Notes: generated from the sequence alone by a model not told the origin. Shown: positions 29,571 to 40,096, numbered from the stretch's first letter. The stretch is 64,000 nucleotides of DNA from Flammeovirgaceae bacterium (GCA_016709845.1 JADJMA010000063.1:227720-291719), one strand, 5' to 3'. Translations and numbers: made by a program.

Positions 29571-30745
29571 AGAGGTTAAGCTTCCTGATTGCTAAATTTT
29601 TATTCCACGACAACTCAGTAGTAACTGGATGCAAATCGGGAAAAATTAAGAAGTAATTCTTCAAGGGCAATTCTTGATTGTAATTTGCCCAACCAATCGC
29701 CCAGGCAGAAATGAATTCCTGAACCAAAAGCAAGGTGACGATTTTGTGTACGGTTGAGAATTAACTCATCAGGGTTATCAAAAATTTCAGGGTCGCGATT
29801 GGCTCCGCCCAAACAAAGAGTAACTGTACTTCCCTTCGATATAATTTTTCCGCGCACACTCAAGTCTTCGGAAGCAATTCGACCCAACAGTTGCACCGGT
29901 GGGTTAAAGCGAAGGAGTTCGTCAATGGCTAATTCCCACGCTTGCGGTGCATGAGGAAATGAACTCTTTGTCAGATGGTAGACTCCGACTCCTATCAGCC
30001 CCGAAGTTGTTTCTTCGCCTGCGGTAAAGAGAAAAATGCAAATTGAGATTAACTCTTCTTCAGAAAGTGGCTCCTGCGATTTTTCGTTTGCTGCAAAAAT
30101 TTTAAAAAGCAATCCTTCCTCATGCATTTTCTTTTCCCGCAATGTGATTCTGAAATACTCAATAAATTCTTTTGATGCGCGATGAATTAACACGAGATCT
30201 TTAACGGTAATATATAGATCAAGGGCTTTAATGAGATTAAGTGCCAGATCTTTCAAGTACCGATGGTCCGCTGAATTAATGCCCAAAATGTTTGTCATGG
30301 TAAGGGCTGGAAGCGCCTGCCCAAAATCCTTCACCACGTTAAATTTCTCTTTATCTAATTTAGCTATGAGTTCATTTGCACCAGTGCGAATAAGGTTCTC
30401 AATATCATGATTAACCCATACACTCTGAATAAATTTGCGAACTCGTGTATGTTGTGGCGGATTAAGAAAGAGAATAAAATGACTCATGGCTTGAGCGATC
30501 GCTTGAAAATCCATTTCATGCGTATTGAGATATTCAACACCGCGCTTAATCCACTCTAATCGATTGCCCGCCTGATACCGATTGTCTTTTAGAATTAGCT
30601 TCACGTCCTCGTACCGAGTAATAATCCATTCTTTGGTTTGTGAAAGGTGAACGGGATCATTTTGTTGCAACTTTTTATACATTGGATAAGGATCAGCGAA
30701 ATTCACTTCATCCCAGGGTTTCCAAAGTAGGCTGTCGCTGCTCAT
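29551..30745 (-). CDS. Cytochrome P450, frameshifted at the C-terminus
   Basis: Soluble bacterial P450 of about 397 residues. Visible: N-terminal DPYPMYKKLQQNDPV, helix C region FLNPPQHTRVRKFI, I-helix FTAGEETTSG (oxygen-activation acid and Thr), K-helix ELAIDELLRF (ExxR), and the heme loop LAFGSGIHFCLGDWL with the axial Cys. The frame breaks near 29650; in the next frame the expected tail FPDLHPVTTELSWNKNLAI runs to a stop at 29551. It starts 10 bases after the TIGR03032-family gene, so the two form an operon, and its 3' end overlaps the convergent GHKL gene by about 20 bases. Likely substrates: an acyl group or an ACP-bound precursor, given the adjacent carrier protein; this is inference. 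Confidence 0.93.
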
Positions 30746-30755
30746 TCTTTACTCA

Positions 30756-31861
30756 TTAGTATCTTGCGGGTTGGGCGATGTCCAGTAATTTCCCTTGAGG
30801 CAGGGTGATTGCCATCAGATGATCTTCCTGATAGTGATTGAGAACTCCAGGACGCCTGGTATTGGGTAATACACGAACATCATAGATTTCTTCTACACTA
30901 TTTTCATACTTGATGTAACCGATCAAGCCGCCCTGTAGATAATTGAATGACGGCAATCCCGCAAAAAATTGACTCGGAGGCAATAGGCAAATCCCCAAAG
31001 GTCTTGCTGGTTGTACGCAACTTAGAGAGACCAATAAAAACGTAGTCTCCGATTTTATCCATGCCACGCACAAAACCTTTTAGTTTTTGCACTACATTAT
31101 ATTTTTGACTTTGCACGTCTACCTGAACCAACTCGCCCGATGCTGACAAGAGTACAAATAATTTACCCTCCATAAAGTCGTGGGTGAATGTGGCATAGGT
31201 AAGCCATCTAAAATGATTTCTTGGTCTTGCGCATCCATTAGTATCCCACCTTTTACTTTATTCGTGCGCCAGCCTCCGCCAATCGGTGTTACCTAAAGCT
31301 GTTACGTATTTGATTCCGCCTTGGTCTAACGCCATCCCGTTTAAATGACATTGATCATCGGGTTGTAACGATGAAATAAATTTTGGTTTCCAAATGGGAG
31401 AAACTAAACTGTTCATTAATTTTAGAAATGCATGAAAACCGGGTTGTTACGCCAATCATACCCGAATCTGTAAATGCTAAATCATGAATGTCCAGTTCAC
31501 CTGTATAATAAACCGAACGTGGCAAATACAATGCGTCATACGTATTAGGTTGTTTTGGAAATGTGGCTGCTAAACCGGGCGCATTGACGAGCATAACTAC
31601 TTCGTTGCGCGTGGCAATGGCTAATTGCTGACCACGAATTGCAATGCCCATCGGTTTTTAAAAGACCGTGGCAATTGAATGAGTGATTTCTTATCCGTGG
31701 CACTAATGAAAATGACCCTTGCCAGCCTGGTAAGTACTGATTGCCAACGTGCATCCCAAATTGCTCAGTAGTTCAGGTAACCCTTCTGAATATGAACAAG
31801 TAAAGGTCGAAGTTCCGGATCCATAAGTATGATTAGTTAAACTTATCAAAAATTTTCCCAT
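30756..31861 (-). CDS. TIGR03032-family protein (propeller-like), frameshifted
   Basis: I recognise the TIGR03032/DUF4915 pattern: N-terminal GLPELLSNLGCTLAISTYQAG, then YYTGELDIHDLAFTDSGMIG, TRFSCISKI, the region QCHLNGMAL, MPHSPRLYEGKLFVLLSASG, KGFVRGMDKIGDYVFIGLSK and EEIYDVRVLPNTRRPGVL. About 365 residues over several frames (breaks near 31720, 31655, 31410, 31280, 31195 and 30970). Start 31861 (MGKFLISLTNHTYG) keeps one frame through the first conserved block. Family function is unknown; the sequence suggests a beta-propeller. Co-directional with and immediately upstream of the P450. Confidence 0.8.
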
Positions 31862-31881
31862 TTTAAAGGTTTGTATTACCT

Positions 31882-32433
31882 ATGAGTGCTTCAAAACCGG
31901 CTAATAATATTTTGTTAGATGGAACCGTGATTTGGTTTACCGGACTTTCGGGTGCTGGTAAAACAACCTTGGCTATTGCATTAAAAAATAAATTGGAAGC
32001 AAGAAACCAGGCTGTTTATTTACTTGATGGTGATCAATTACGTAGCGGTTTAAATTCAGATTTGGGATTTTCTAAAAAAGACCGCTCTGAAAATATTCGA
32101 AGAGCGGCTGAAGTTGCACGACTTTTTGCCGAGGAAGGCAACTGCGTTTTGGCAACTTTTATTTCACCCTTTAAGACAGATCGGAAAATAGCCCGACAAA
32201 TTGCTGGAAATCACCGATTCATTGAGGTCTTTGTATCTTGTCCTATTTCCATTTGTGAAAAACGAGATGTAAAAGGCCTTTACAAAAAAGCCCGGGCCGG
32301 ATTGATTACCCAGTTTACAGGTATTGATTCGCCTTATGAGAAACCGGATAGCCCAGATGTAATTATTCATTCAGCGGAACAAACCATTGAAGAGGCAATT
32401 AATTTAATATGGGAGAAAATATTTAATTACTGA
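31882..32433 (+). CDS. cysC: Adenylylsulfate kinase
   Basis: Intact 183-residue APS kinase, which phosphorylates adenosine 5'-phosphosulfate to PAPS. P-loop VIWFTGLSGAGKTTLAIAL, then LLDGDQLRSGLNSDLGFSKK (APS-binding), RRAAEVARLFAEEG, TFISPFKTDR, and the lid CEKRDVKGLYKKARAG. It stands alone: no ATP sulfurylase (cysDN) or PAPS reductase lies next to it in the window. Start codons of this gene and the TIGR03032 gene are 20 bases apart and divergent. PAPS from a lone CysC often feeds sulfotransferases; here that is inference. Confidence 0.93.
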   Translation: MSASKPANNILLDGTVIWFTGLSGAGKTTLAIALKNKLEARNQAVYLLDGDQLRSGLNSDLGFSKKDRSENIRRAAEVARLFAEEGNCVLATFISPFKTDRKIARQIAGNHRFIEVFVSCPISICEKRDVKGLYKKARAGLITQFTGIDSPYEKPDSPDVIIHSAEQTIEEAINLIWEKIFNY

Positions 32434-32471
32434 AATGCCATTGCCTTATCAATTGGTAGCATCTCGAAACG

Positions 32472-34054
32472 ATGAATAATATAGCTACTATTTTAATACT
32501 TCTGGCTGTTGTTACTGCTCTAGCGCAGGTCACTGATCGTATTCATATTCCGTATCCAATTTTATTAGTACTTGCTGGTATTGGAATTGGGTTTATACCA
32601 GGGTTGCCTGCATTGGTAGTCGATCCGGAAGTTGTTTTTCTAATATTTTTACCCCCAGTACTTTATGCAGCTGCCTGGAATACTTCGTGGCCGGATTTTA
32701 AACAATCTATTCGTCCTATCTCTTTGTTATCAATCGGCTGTGTGCTGTTTACCATGGTTATCGTAGCTTTTGCAGCGCATCAGTTTATACCGGATTTTGG
32801 TTGGCTTGAGTCATTTGTATTAGGCGCCATTGTTTCCCCGCCTGATGCGGTAGCAGCTACAGCAGCAACAAAAGGATTGAAAGTGCCTAAAAGAATTATC
32901 ACCATTCTGGAAGGGGAGAGTTTAGTGAATGACGCAACGGGCCTTATCGCTTATCGCTATGCAATCACCGCTACGGCCTCGGGTACATTTATTTTTTGGT
33001 TGGCCGGCATTAACTTTTTTTACGTTGCCGTGTTGGGAATAACTTTAGGCTTGGCCGTTGGCTATATATTTTTCTGGATTCATAAGATAACCCCAAACAA
33101 CGCTACTACTGACACCACATTCACTTTGTTGGCACCCTATGCCGCTTACCTGGTCGCTGAAGAATTTCAGGCATCAGGAGTTTTAGCTGTAGTGACAGCC
33201 GGTTTATTTTTAAGTCCACGCGCTTCTGAAGTTTTTTCAAATCAAACTCGCATCCAAGCAATAGCCGTTTGGGATACGATAATCTTTATACTTAATGGCG
33301 TTATTTTTATTCTGATTGGTTTGCAGCTACCTATCATTCTTGGGCATATTACCAGCAATTCAATAGGTACATTGTTTTGGTATGGCGCCATAGTTAGCCT
33401 GGCAACGATAATGGCTCGCATTTTATGGGTTTATCCGGGGCTTACTTACCAAGGTGGCTGAGTAAAAGTATCCGTACGAAGGAGACAGACACCAATCTCA
33501 GAGGAGTAACCATCATTGCCTGGTCGGGGATGAGGGGCATTGTTTCGCTTGCCGCGGCTTTAGGTTTGCCCTTAATGATTTCTGACACGAAGGAGTTTCC
33601 ACATCGCGACTTTATTATTTTCTTAACCTTTTGTGTGATTTTCGTTACCCTCGTGCTGCAGGGTATGACCTTGCGTAAATTAATAAAATGGTTAGGGATA
33701 AAGTTGGATAACCGCCATCTCATAGAAGAGGAAAACATCCGATTAAAACTTGCCTCACTTGTGATTGAACATATTGAGGAAAATTATTCTCTTGGTTTGA
33801 ATGGTAATGTTTTGAACCAGATTAAAACTAAATATGAAATCCGGATTCAGCGTATTCGCAAGGATAAATCAGAACTAGTCATGAGTCCCGAACAGATCAA
33901 TGAACTTCACCAGATACAACATCAGCTTATCATAAAAGAACGAACAGTGATTTTACAAATGCGCAAACAAGGTGAAGTTAGTGAGGAGGTGGTGCGTAAA
34001 ATTGAATACGAACTGGACTTAGAGGAAGCTCGGTTGGAGTTGGATGGGAATTAA
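32472..34054 (+). CDS. Na+/H+ antiporter, CPA1 family, frameshifted
   Basis: Inner-membrane antiporter of about 527 residues with ~12 hydrophobic helices. CPA1 hallmarks: FVLGAIVSPPDAVAATA and LEGESLVNDATGLIAYR (Asn-Asp of electroneutral exchangers), then AWSGMRGIVSLAAALGLPL. The C-terminal ~150 residues are a charged cytosolic helical tail (KYEIRIQRIRKDKSEL, QMRKQGEVSEEVVRKIEYEL). One indel near 33440 splits it. It follows cysC by 38 bases on the same strand. Likely role: pH and sodium homeostasis. Confidence 0.9.
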
Positions 34055-34107
34055 GTATTAGTTTATTCATTAATACATTTTCTTAGTTGAAATAATCCAA
34101 ATTTAGG

Positions 34108-34642
34108 ATGAACTATAGTTTTTCGTTTTTGCTGTTGTCTTGTCTTGCAATGTTTGCCTTGGTCAAAAGTTGTTTTTATAGAGGATTATAAATCTGTAAC
34201 TGAGTGGATAACAATAATTGGGAATTTAGCTTAAGTTTAAAAAAAGGAGACACGGGGGACAAATTATTATAAACAAAGCAAAGGTGCATTGTATTTGCAC
34301 AAATCTACTTTAGTTGGATAATTTTATTGAAGCAGAAACCAACGCAATATTAGATGAAGAATCCTGTGTTTGGAATGAGAAGATTAGTTGCAAGATGAGC
34401 AGATCGGAAAGCTCTTAAAGAAAATGAGGCTATTAAAGCAAAGAAAATAAAGGAAAGGGATGATAGAAAAGAGTTAAATATGGACAAGCTACATTAGATC
34501 GTTAAACAAGAAGGGTTAGGGGATTGGGACAACCAAAAATGACGCTGTAAATTCAAATGGAGTAAAAGAACAATGGGTTTATGATAACCGATATTGTTAT
34601 ATAGAAAATGGGAAGCTTGTGTCTTGGCAAGAATCTTATTGA
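34108..34642 (+). CDS. Small secreted protein of unknown function, heavily frameshifted
   Basis: A signal peptide begins at 34108 (MNYSFSFLLLSCLAMFAL), and coding sequence can be followed in shifting frames: VVFIEDYKSVTEW, NNWEFSLSLKKGDTG, EAETNAILDEESCVWNEKI, a Lys/Glu-rich helix (ENEAIKAKKIKERDDRKEL), then GIGTTKNDAVNSNGVKEQW and VYDNRYCYIENGKLVSWQES to the stop. The end resembles DUF2845-like or SmpA-like 'EQWVYxxxxYxYFxNGxLxxxQ' tails. At least four indels make the length approximate (~175 residues). It could also be a true pseudogene, since the density of breaks is higher than in its neighbours. Confidence 0.5.
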
Positions 34643-34667
34643 GGACAATTATACCCCTCAGTTAGCG

Positions 34668-35459
34668 TCAAAGTTTTCTCAACCAGATATTTCTGAATTG
34701 CGTCTTATTACCATGATCCTGTAAAGAGATTACATCATCGCCATGTGACGAAGGATAATCATGTAAGCCGGTGTATAGGGTAAGACCATTTATAGTGGCG
34801 TTATTTTGAACTACCACGCCATTATGCAATACCGTAATCCTGGCTGGAGCGTCTAGTAGACCATCTTCTTTGAATCGGGGTGCGGTATAAATCACGTCAT
34901 ACGTATTCCACTCCAGTGGGCCACGCATTACGTTTACCAGAGGTGCGTGATCTTTGTAAATACTGCCGGCTTGTCCGTTCCTATAGGTTCGGTTGTTATA
35001 AGAATCCAGAATTTGCAATTCATAGCGGTTCTGAAGAAATACTCCACTATTGCCACGTCCTTGACCAGCATTTTCAACTACATCAGGAGCGCTAAATTCT
35101 ATGTGCAACTGGCAATCACCAAATTTCATTTTTGTTTGAATGCCACCTGATCCCGGAACAACTTCCATATGATCATTATTTACAATTTTCCAGGGAGCTG
35201 GCTTTGTAGCGTCTTTCTGGCTTGCCCACTGATCAAGATTTTTTCCATCAAATAGTATGATGGCATCGGAAGGAGCATCGCCCAACACTTTGGCAGGTGT
35301 AATCACTTTAACTTCGGGCTCCCAGATTTCAGTCATTTCAGGTTTCATGGGCATAGGAGAAACCTCTGGTGGTGTATTTGGATAACCTTGGCTAAGTGCT
35401 TGCGTTGCGCTGATTAAAGTCAATGCGATAATACCTGTCCAATTTGCATTTAATTTCAT
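34668..35459 (-). CDS. DUF1080 (3-keto-disaccharide hydrolase-like) secreted protein
   Basis: Intact 263-residue protein with signal MKLNANWTGIIALTLISATQALSQ. One DUF1080 beta-sandwich: AIILFDGKNLDQWASQKDA, MEVVPGSGGIQTKMKFGDCQ, HIEFSAPD, GRGNSGVFLQNRYELQILDS, NVMRGPLEWNTYDVIYTAPR, and the terminal QFRNIWLRKL. DUF1080 enzymes act on 3-keto-glycosides or related sugars in Bacteroidota and Planctomycetota. It lies just downstream of the MFS gene on the same strand (48 bases), which may import the product; this pairing is inference. Confidence 0.88.
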   Translation of the reverse strand: MKLNANWTGIIALTLISATQALSQGYPNTPPEVSPMPMKPEMTEIWEPEVKVITPAKVLGDAPSDAIILFDGKNLDQWASQKDATKPAPWKIVNNDHMEVVPGSGGIQTKMKFGDCQLHIEFSAPDVVENAGQGRGNSGVFLQNRYELQILDSYNNRTYRNGQAGSIYKDHAPLVNVMRGPLEWNTYDVIYTAPRFKEDGLLDAPARITVLHNGVVVQNNATINGLTLYTGLHDYPSSHGDDVISLQDHGNKTQFRNIWLRKL

Positions 35460-35507
35460 GATAGGATTGATTTAAGTATTGATATAGTTATGTATAGAGT
35501 AGATGTA

Positions 35508-36684
35508 TTAACTGCTTGTTTCAACATTATTGTTTTTATACAGCAAAGCCAAGATACCAACTATCGGACCAATAGCCAAAACGATATAAATCTTTTGCGT
35601 ATTTAGAACGGATGTTAAAACACCCATAAGTTGAATGCTTATGATCGTAATTGCAAACCCTATACTGTTTACAATTGTCAAAGCAGTTCCACGCGATTCT
35701 TCGGGTGCCTGTTGAGCGACCAAGGTAGAAAACAGCGGAGAGTCGGCTATAACAACGAGGCCCCAGAAAAATAAAAAAATAAGAAGTACGCACACAGAAC
35801 CTTGACTAAAAATAAGGGAGACAGAACACAGCAGATTCCTGACAAGATTAAAAAAATCGTGGCCAGTGTTTTAGGTTTGTAAATCTGCGAAAGCAATCCG
35901 CTAACTACACAGGCCAGTCCACCCGATGCTATAATTAAAAAGGAGAATAATGGAACATTTATGTCCACTATTGAATATTGACTTTTCCCACGCTGTAAGC
36001 ATAACCGGTACAAAAGCCCAAAATGTATACAACTCCCACATATGGCCGAAGTAGCCAAAGGCAGCTGATCGGAATTGCCATTTTTTAAACCCCGAAAGAA
36101 AAGAGGTAAACGATAATGCCTTACCTGACTTGCGATACGGACCATCGGGAACAAGCAAAACCATCATAACTCCGCCAAGGAATGACAAGGTAGAAGTAAC
36201 GTAGATAACGAGGCGCCAGGAAAATTCGGCTGTTAGACTTTTTAATAAATGGAAACGCGGTACCCACTACCAGAGCACCAACTAGAAAACCGAGTGACTT
36301 ACCAAGGCCTTTCTGAAAATGATCAGATGCGATTTTCATTCCCACAGGATAGATGCCGGCAAGAGAAAATCCTGTTAAAAAACGAGCACTTAAAAGTGCC
36401 GATGCAGGAATGCCGTAAATACAAATAGCAAGATTGAATGCAGCGGCTATCAAGGAGCTAACGAAGAAGACTTTGGATGGAGAGTATCTATCGGAAATAG
36501 CAAGGAGCGCAAACACTAATGTGCCTGTTATAAAACCAAATTGTACTGCGCTGGTTAGATGAGAAAGGAAAGTTGAATCAAGGTTTAGATCAATAATGAT
36601 GTTTGGGAGAATCGCATTACCTGCAAACCAAACGGAGGTGCATAAAAATTGCGCAATGACGATAACGAAAAGAATTCGTTTCAT
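35508..36684 (-). CDS. MFS transporter, frameshifted
   Basis: About 392 residues with roughly 12 hydrophobic helices. N-terminus MKRILFVIVIAQFLCTSVWF and AVQFGFITGTLVFALLAI with the loop SDRYSPSKVFFVSSL; SARFLTGFSLAGIYPVGMKI is the conserved MFS helix 4-5 motif. Indels near 36150-36190, 35900 and 35790 split the second half, whose end reads IYIVLAIGPIVGILALLYKN. Transported substrate is unknown; it precedes the DUF1080 gene in the same direction. Confidence 0.8.
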
Positions 36685-36750
36685 AATTGGTTAACCATAC
36701 AGGAATTGCGTGGAGTTGATTTCCAAAAAAAGAAAATCGGATACAAAGAT

Positions 36751-37122
36751 TTATTTAACGGAGACCAAATCAATGATTCCTTTTAGTTCATCCACAGCTT
36801 TTGTTTCGGCCTCACTAACTTTTCCATCAGCATGAATGATATCATACATATCGGCATATATTTTATAACGCTGCGCGAATTTGATATGATCGAAATGTTT
36901 AAATGATTCCTTTATGATGTCGTGATTTTTTGAATCCTCTATTTTTTTATAGGCAATTACAGCCTCATCCAACCTTTTCTTGTGATCACCCTCAATAGGA
37001 AAGTGCTTATCCATTTTTTCCAAAATAACACGTTCCTCATCAGGGTGTAAGACTCCATCGGCATAGGCCATGTGTACATATAGATAGAGAACAAAGTCAC
37101 TGAATGTTTTATGTATCACCAT
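36751..37122 (-). CDS. TerB-like (tellurite-resistance/DjlA-type fold) protein
   Basis: Intact 123-residue helical protein. Two acidic metal-binding-like loops, MAYADGVLHPDEERVILEKM and IIHADGKVSEAETKAVDEL, are the signature of the TerB/DjlA-N helical fold. No signal peptide, so cytosolic. The family is of poorly known function; there is no ter operon around it. Followed on the groEL side by a strong terminator. Confidence 0.8.
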   Translation of the reverse strand: MVIHKTFSDFVLYLYVHMAYADGVLHPDEERVILEKMDKHFPIEGDHKKRLDEAVIAYKKIEDSKNHDIIKESFKHFDHIKFAQRYKIYADMYDIIHADGKVSEAETKAVDELKGIIDLVSVK

Positions 37123-37155
37123 AAGTTAATGAGTTTGCTAACTTGACTTAAAGAT

Positions 37156-37186
37156 AAAAAGGCTTTGCATGATGCAAAGCCTTTTT
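37156..37186 (-). terminator. Hairpin terminator after groEL
   Basis: Perfect 14-bp inverted repeat AAAAAGGCTTTGCA / TGCAAAGCCTTTTT with a 3-base loop, just downstream of the groEL stop (37203) and between it and the TerB-like gene's start. On the minus strand the arm ends in TTTTT, followed by ATCTTTAAG. Confidence 0.9.
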
Positions 37187-37202
37187 ATTGGATTACAGAA
37201 GA

Positions 37203-38830
37203 TTACATCATTCCACCCATTCCACCACCGTGAGGCATGGCTGGCGCTTCTTTTTCTTCTGGAATTTCAGAAACAACTGCTTCTGTTGTTAGCAATAAGC
37301 CAGCAATAGAAGCTGCGTTTTCAAGGGCCAAACGAGCTACTTTCGTAGGATCGATAATACCCGCTGGGAAAAAGTCTTCGAACTTATTTGTGCTGGCATT
37401 GTAACCGAAATCCTTCTTACCATCGCGCACTTTGTTCACGATTACAGATCCTTCCTGACCTGCATTTTCTGCAATGGTTCTTAAAGGAGATTCAAGTGCC
37501 AGGCGAACAATGTTTACACCGGTTGTTTGATCTTCATTATCCGTAGGCAAATCTTCAAGAGCTTCGATAGCGCGGATGTAAGCAACTCCACCACCTCCGA
37601 GAATGTACCTTCCTGCACGACGCGCACGTTGCATGCAAAGCATCATCAACACGGTCTTTCTTCTCTTTCATTTCAACTTCGGTAGCTGCACCAATGTAAA
37701 GGATAGCAACACCACACCAGAAAGCTTAGCCAAACGCTCTTGTAACTTCTCTTTATCGTAATCTGAAGTAGTAGATTCAATTTGAGCTTTGATTTGGTTC
37801 ACACGACCTGTGATGTCAGCTTTTCTTACCCGCACCATTAACAATGGTTGTGTTATCCTTATCAATGTTAATTTTTCAGCACGACCCAAGTATTCAAGTT
37901 TAGCATCTTCCAACTTCATACCTGTTTCTTCAGAAATAACTTTTCCACCAGTTAGTGTCAATGTCTTCCAACATAGCCTTTCTGCGATCGCCAAAGCCAG
38001 GAGCCTTAACAGCAGCCACTCTAAGAGCACCACGGATTTTATTTACTACAAGTGTAGCCAATGCTTCGCCCTCAACTTCTTCTGAGATGATCAATAGAGG
38101 TTTGCCAGTTTGTGCAGTAGCTTCCAATACTGGAAGCAATTCCTTCATAGAAGAAATCTTCTTATCGTAAATAAGTACATAAGGGCTTTCTAATTCAGCC
38201 TCCATTTTCTCTGTATTGGTAACAAAGTATGGAGACAAGTAACCGCGATCGAACTGCATGCCTTCTACCAGTCTTTACTTCGGTTTCCGTTCCTTTCGCT
38301 TCTTCAACAGGTGATAACGCCATCCTTGCCAACTTTTTCCATTGCAGTGGCAATCATTTTACCAATCTCCATATCATTGTTTGATGAGATAGTAGCAACC
38401 TGAGTGATTTCGTGTGATCCTTTGATTGGTTTTGATTGCTTCTTAAGATTTCGATAACCGCATCAACGGCTTTATCAATTCCGTTTCAAATCCATTGGAT
38501 TTGCACCAGCGACCACGTTCTTAATTCCTGGCCATAGATTGATTGAGCAAAACTGTAGCCGTAGTTGTTCCGTCACCAGCCGCATCAGCTGTTTTAGAGG
38601 CAACTTCTTTTACCAATTGAGCACCCATGTTTTCAATGGGATCTTTCAAATCAATTTCTTTTGCTACCGATACACCATCCTTTGTAACGGTTGGAGCACC
38701 AAATTTTCTTCTCAAGAATTACGTTACGCCCCTTAGGACCTAAAGTAACCTTTACTGCGTTTGCCAATTTATCAACGCCCCTCTTAATTCTGTCACGGGC
38801 AGGTGTATCGAATGTAATTTCCTTAGCCAT
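37203..38830 (-). CDS. groEL: Chaperonin GroEL, heavily frameshifted
   Basis: 60-kDa chaperonin. N-terminal region at 38830 (start ATG) and FGAPTVTKDGVSVAKEIDLK, AGDGTTTATVLLNQSM (ATP site); mid-part MQFDRGYLSPYFVTNTEKM and LLIISEEVEGEALATLVVNK; then RGALRVAAVKAPGFGDRRKAMLED (apical/hinge); the equatorial NASTNKFEDFF and GIIDPTKVARLALENAASIAG; and the Gly-Met tail MPHGGGMGGMM. Around 542 residues over six or more frames. An essential gene cannot tolerate this, so the density of indels is the clearest sign of sequencing error in the window. It follows groES in the same operon. Confidence 0.95.
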
Positions 38831-38858
38831 AATATTAGTATTAGTATTTAGTTAAACA

Positions 38859-39136
38859 TTAAACTGTTCCGAAGATGTCGGAATTACGCATGATGAGATA
38901 CTCTTTGCCATCAATAGTGATTTCAGTACCTGAGTATTTGCCATAAAGATTTGATCGCCAACCTTTACAGTTACCGGTTTGTCTTTCAATCCATCGCCTA
39001 TTGCGATTACTTTACCCTTCTGTGGTTTTTCCTTTGCTGTATCTGGAATGATAAGTCCGGAAGCTGTTTTTTGTTCTGCCGGAGCAGCTTCTACAAGCAC
39101 TCGGTCTTCATTTGGTTTGAAATTGATTTTTGCCAT
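38859..39136 (-). CDS. groES: Co-chaperonin GroES, frameshifted
   Basis: Ten-kDa lid of the chaperonin. NFKPNEDRVLVEAAPAEQKT, the mobile loop TASGLIIPDTAKEKPQKGKV, and GDQI are visible; after an indel near 38935 the end reads KYSGTEITIDGKEYLIMRNS and DIFGTV, stopping at 38859. About 92 residues. It begins 28 bases upstream of groEL, the usual groES-groEL order. Confidence 0.95.
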
Positions 39137-39266
39137 ATTGGATTATAAATTTATAGTTAAACAGTTTTCAACTGACGTTGCTCAATCCTCGAAATTCGTG
39201 CCATTTCATTGATTTTCATCTTTCTTGGCACATTCTGATCGTTTGGGCAGCAAAGATGAAAAATTT

Positions 39267-39322
39267 TGTCACTTGACATAACTGTCCATAAACAAAATGG
39301 CAGTTTGTCATGAATTTGGATT
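39267..39322. promoter_or_regulatory. Cluster of TGTCA/TGACA inverted repeats upstream of groES
   Basis: In the divergent gap between groES and the gene at 39354, the word TGTCACTTGACA (TGTCA, two bases, TGACA) is followed within 30 bases by CTGTCC, ATGGCAG and TTTGTCATG. This repeated half-site pattern suggests a DNA-binding protein, possibly the heat-shock control of groESL, but no CIRCE element is present. Evidence is limited to the sequence pattern. Confidence 0.4.
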
Positions 39323-39353
39323 TTTTCGTATAATTAAGATATAAATCAAAGTG

Positions 39354-40072
39354 ATGATGGATCGTTTAAAGGACAATTGGCTTACAGAGGGATTAATCGA
39401 TTTTGAATACAAGAAGTATCAGTTATTGGCCTACTTCAAAGAAGTAAAAAGCTCATTTAACCGGGTTGAATTGTATCCGTTTTTGTCAGACCTGGTTTTC
39501 CACTACCGTAATCTGGTATCCTTAAAGGAGAATCATTCTCTGTTGCGTGATTCATTTCCCAAAGAGCTTTCGCAGGATGGCCTCAAAAATCTTGAACTGA
39601 ATTATCAGCGTATGATTGAAGATGATTCCTTGATGCAGGAGATTGAATCTATTATTGAGTATGCATTACCTCAATTTAAAACTTCGCTCGATGAAGGCTC
39701 CTACATTTACGAATTAGTTGAATCCAAATGCGAGATATCACCCGTTGGGCTAACCTCCCTTTACGCCAATGAAGGGTATCTATTCGTTAGTCAGCCACCC
39801 GAGAAAGAAACCCACATTTATAGATATCAGGTAACAATTTTCGAGCAAAGTTCGGAGACCATGCGGGGCCTGCATACGCATTTTTACAAACAGCCGAGCG
39901 AAGTTTGAGTTCAACCTATGAAAACCTTAAACTCAATTTAATTAAGAAATATGCTGAGTTGCCCAATCCTTTCGTTTAAAAGGTGTTGTGTAAACTTAAG
40001 GTTCCTTTTGATCAGACATTAATGCCGGTTGCCAAAAGATTGCTTGTTAAACAGATTTCAAAAGCGGCCTAA
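39354..40072 (+). CDS. Conserved Bacteroidota-type protein of unknown function, frameshifted
   Basis: No signal peptide. Start at 39354 (MMDRLKDNWLTEGLIDFEYKK), then a helix-rich soluble protein: LLAYFKEVKSSFNRVELYPF, LVFHYRNLVSLKENHSL, IESIIEYALPQFKTSLDEG, YEL, ISPVGLTSLYANEGYLF, IYRYQVTIF. After an indel near 39880 it continues STYENLKLNLIKKYAELPNP and MPVAKRLLVKQISKAA to a stop at 40072. About 239 residues. I cannot name a family; its place between groES and secG is where Cytophagales genomes keep a hypothetical protein. Confidence 0.7.
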
Positions 40073-40096
40073 AAAAAGACCCTCATAAAGAGGGCC
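40071..40096 (-). terminator. Hairpin terminator after secG
   Basis: On the minus strand GGCCCTC, loop TTTAT, GAGGGTC then a run of seven T. One G-U pair is included in the seven-bp stem. It lies just beyond the secG stop and serves the miaB-to-secG leftward group; the plus strand gene at 39354 ends at its edge. Confidence 0.8.

Noticed and set aside
37203..38830. groEL as a pseudogene
   Set aside because: All conserved segments are present in consecutive frames, and the same pattern of breaks affects many essential genes; a sequencing cause is far more likely.
39215..39240. A sigma-54 (-24/-12) promoter before 39354
   Set aside because: TTGGCAC is present, but the second element reads GATC instead of TTGC at the right spacing.
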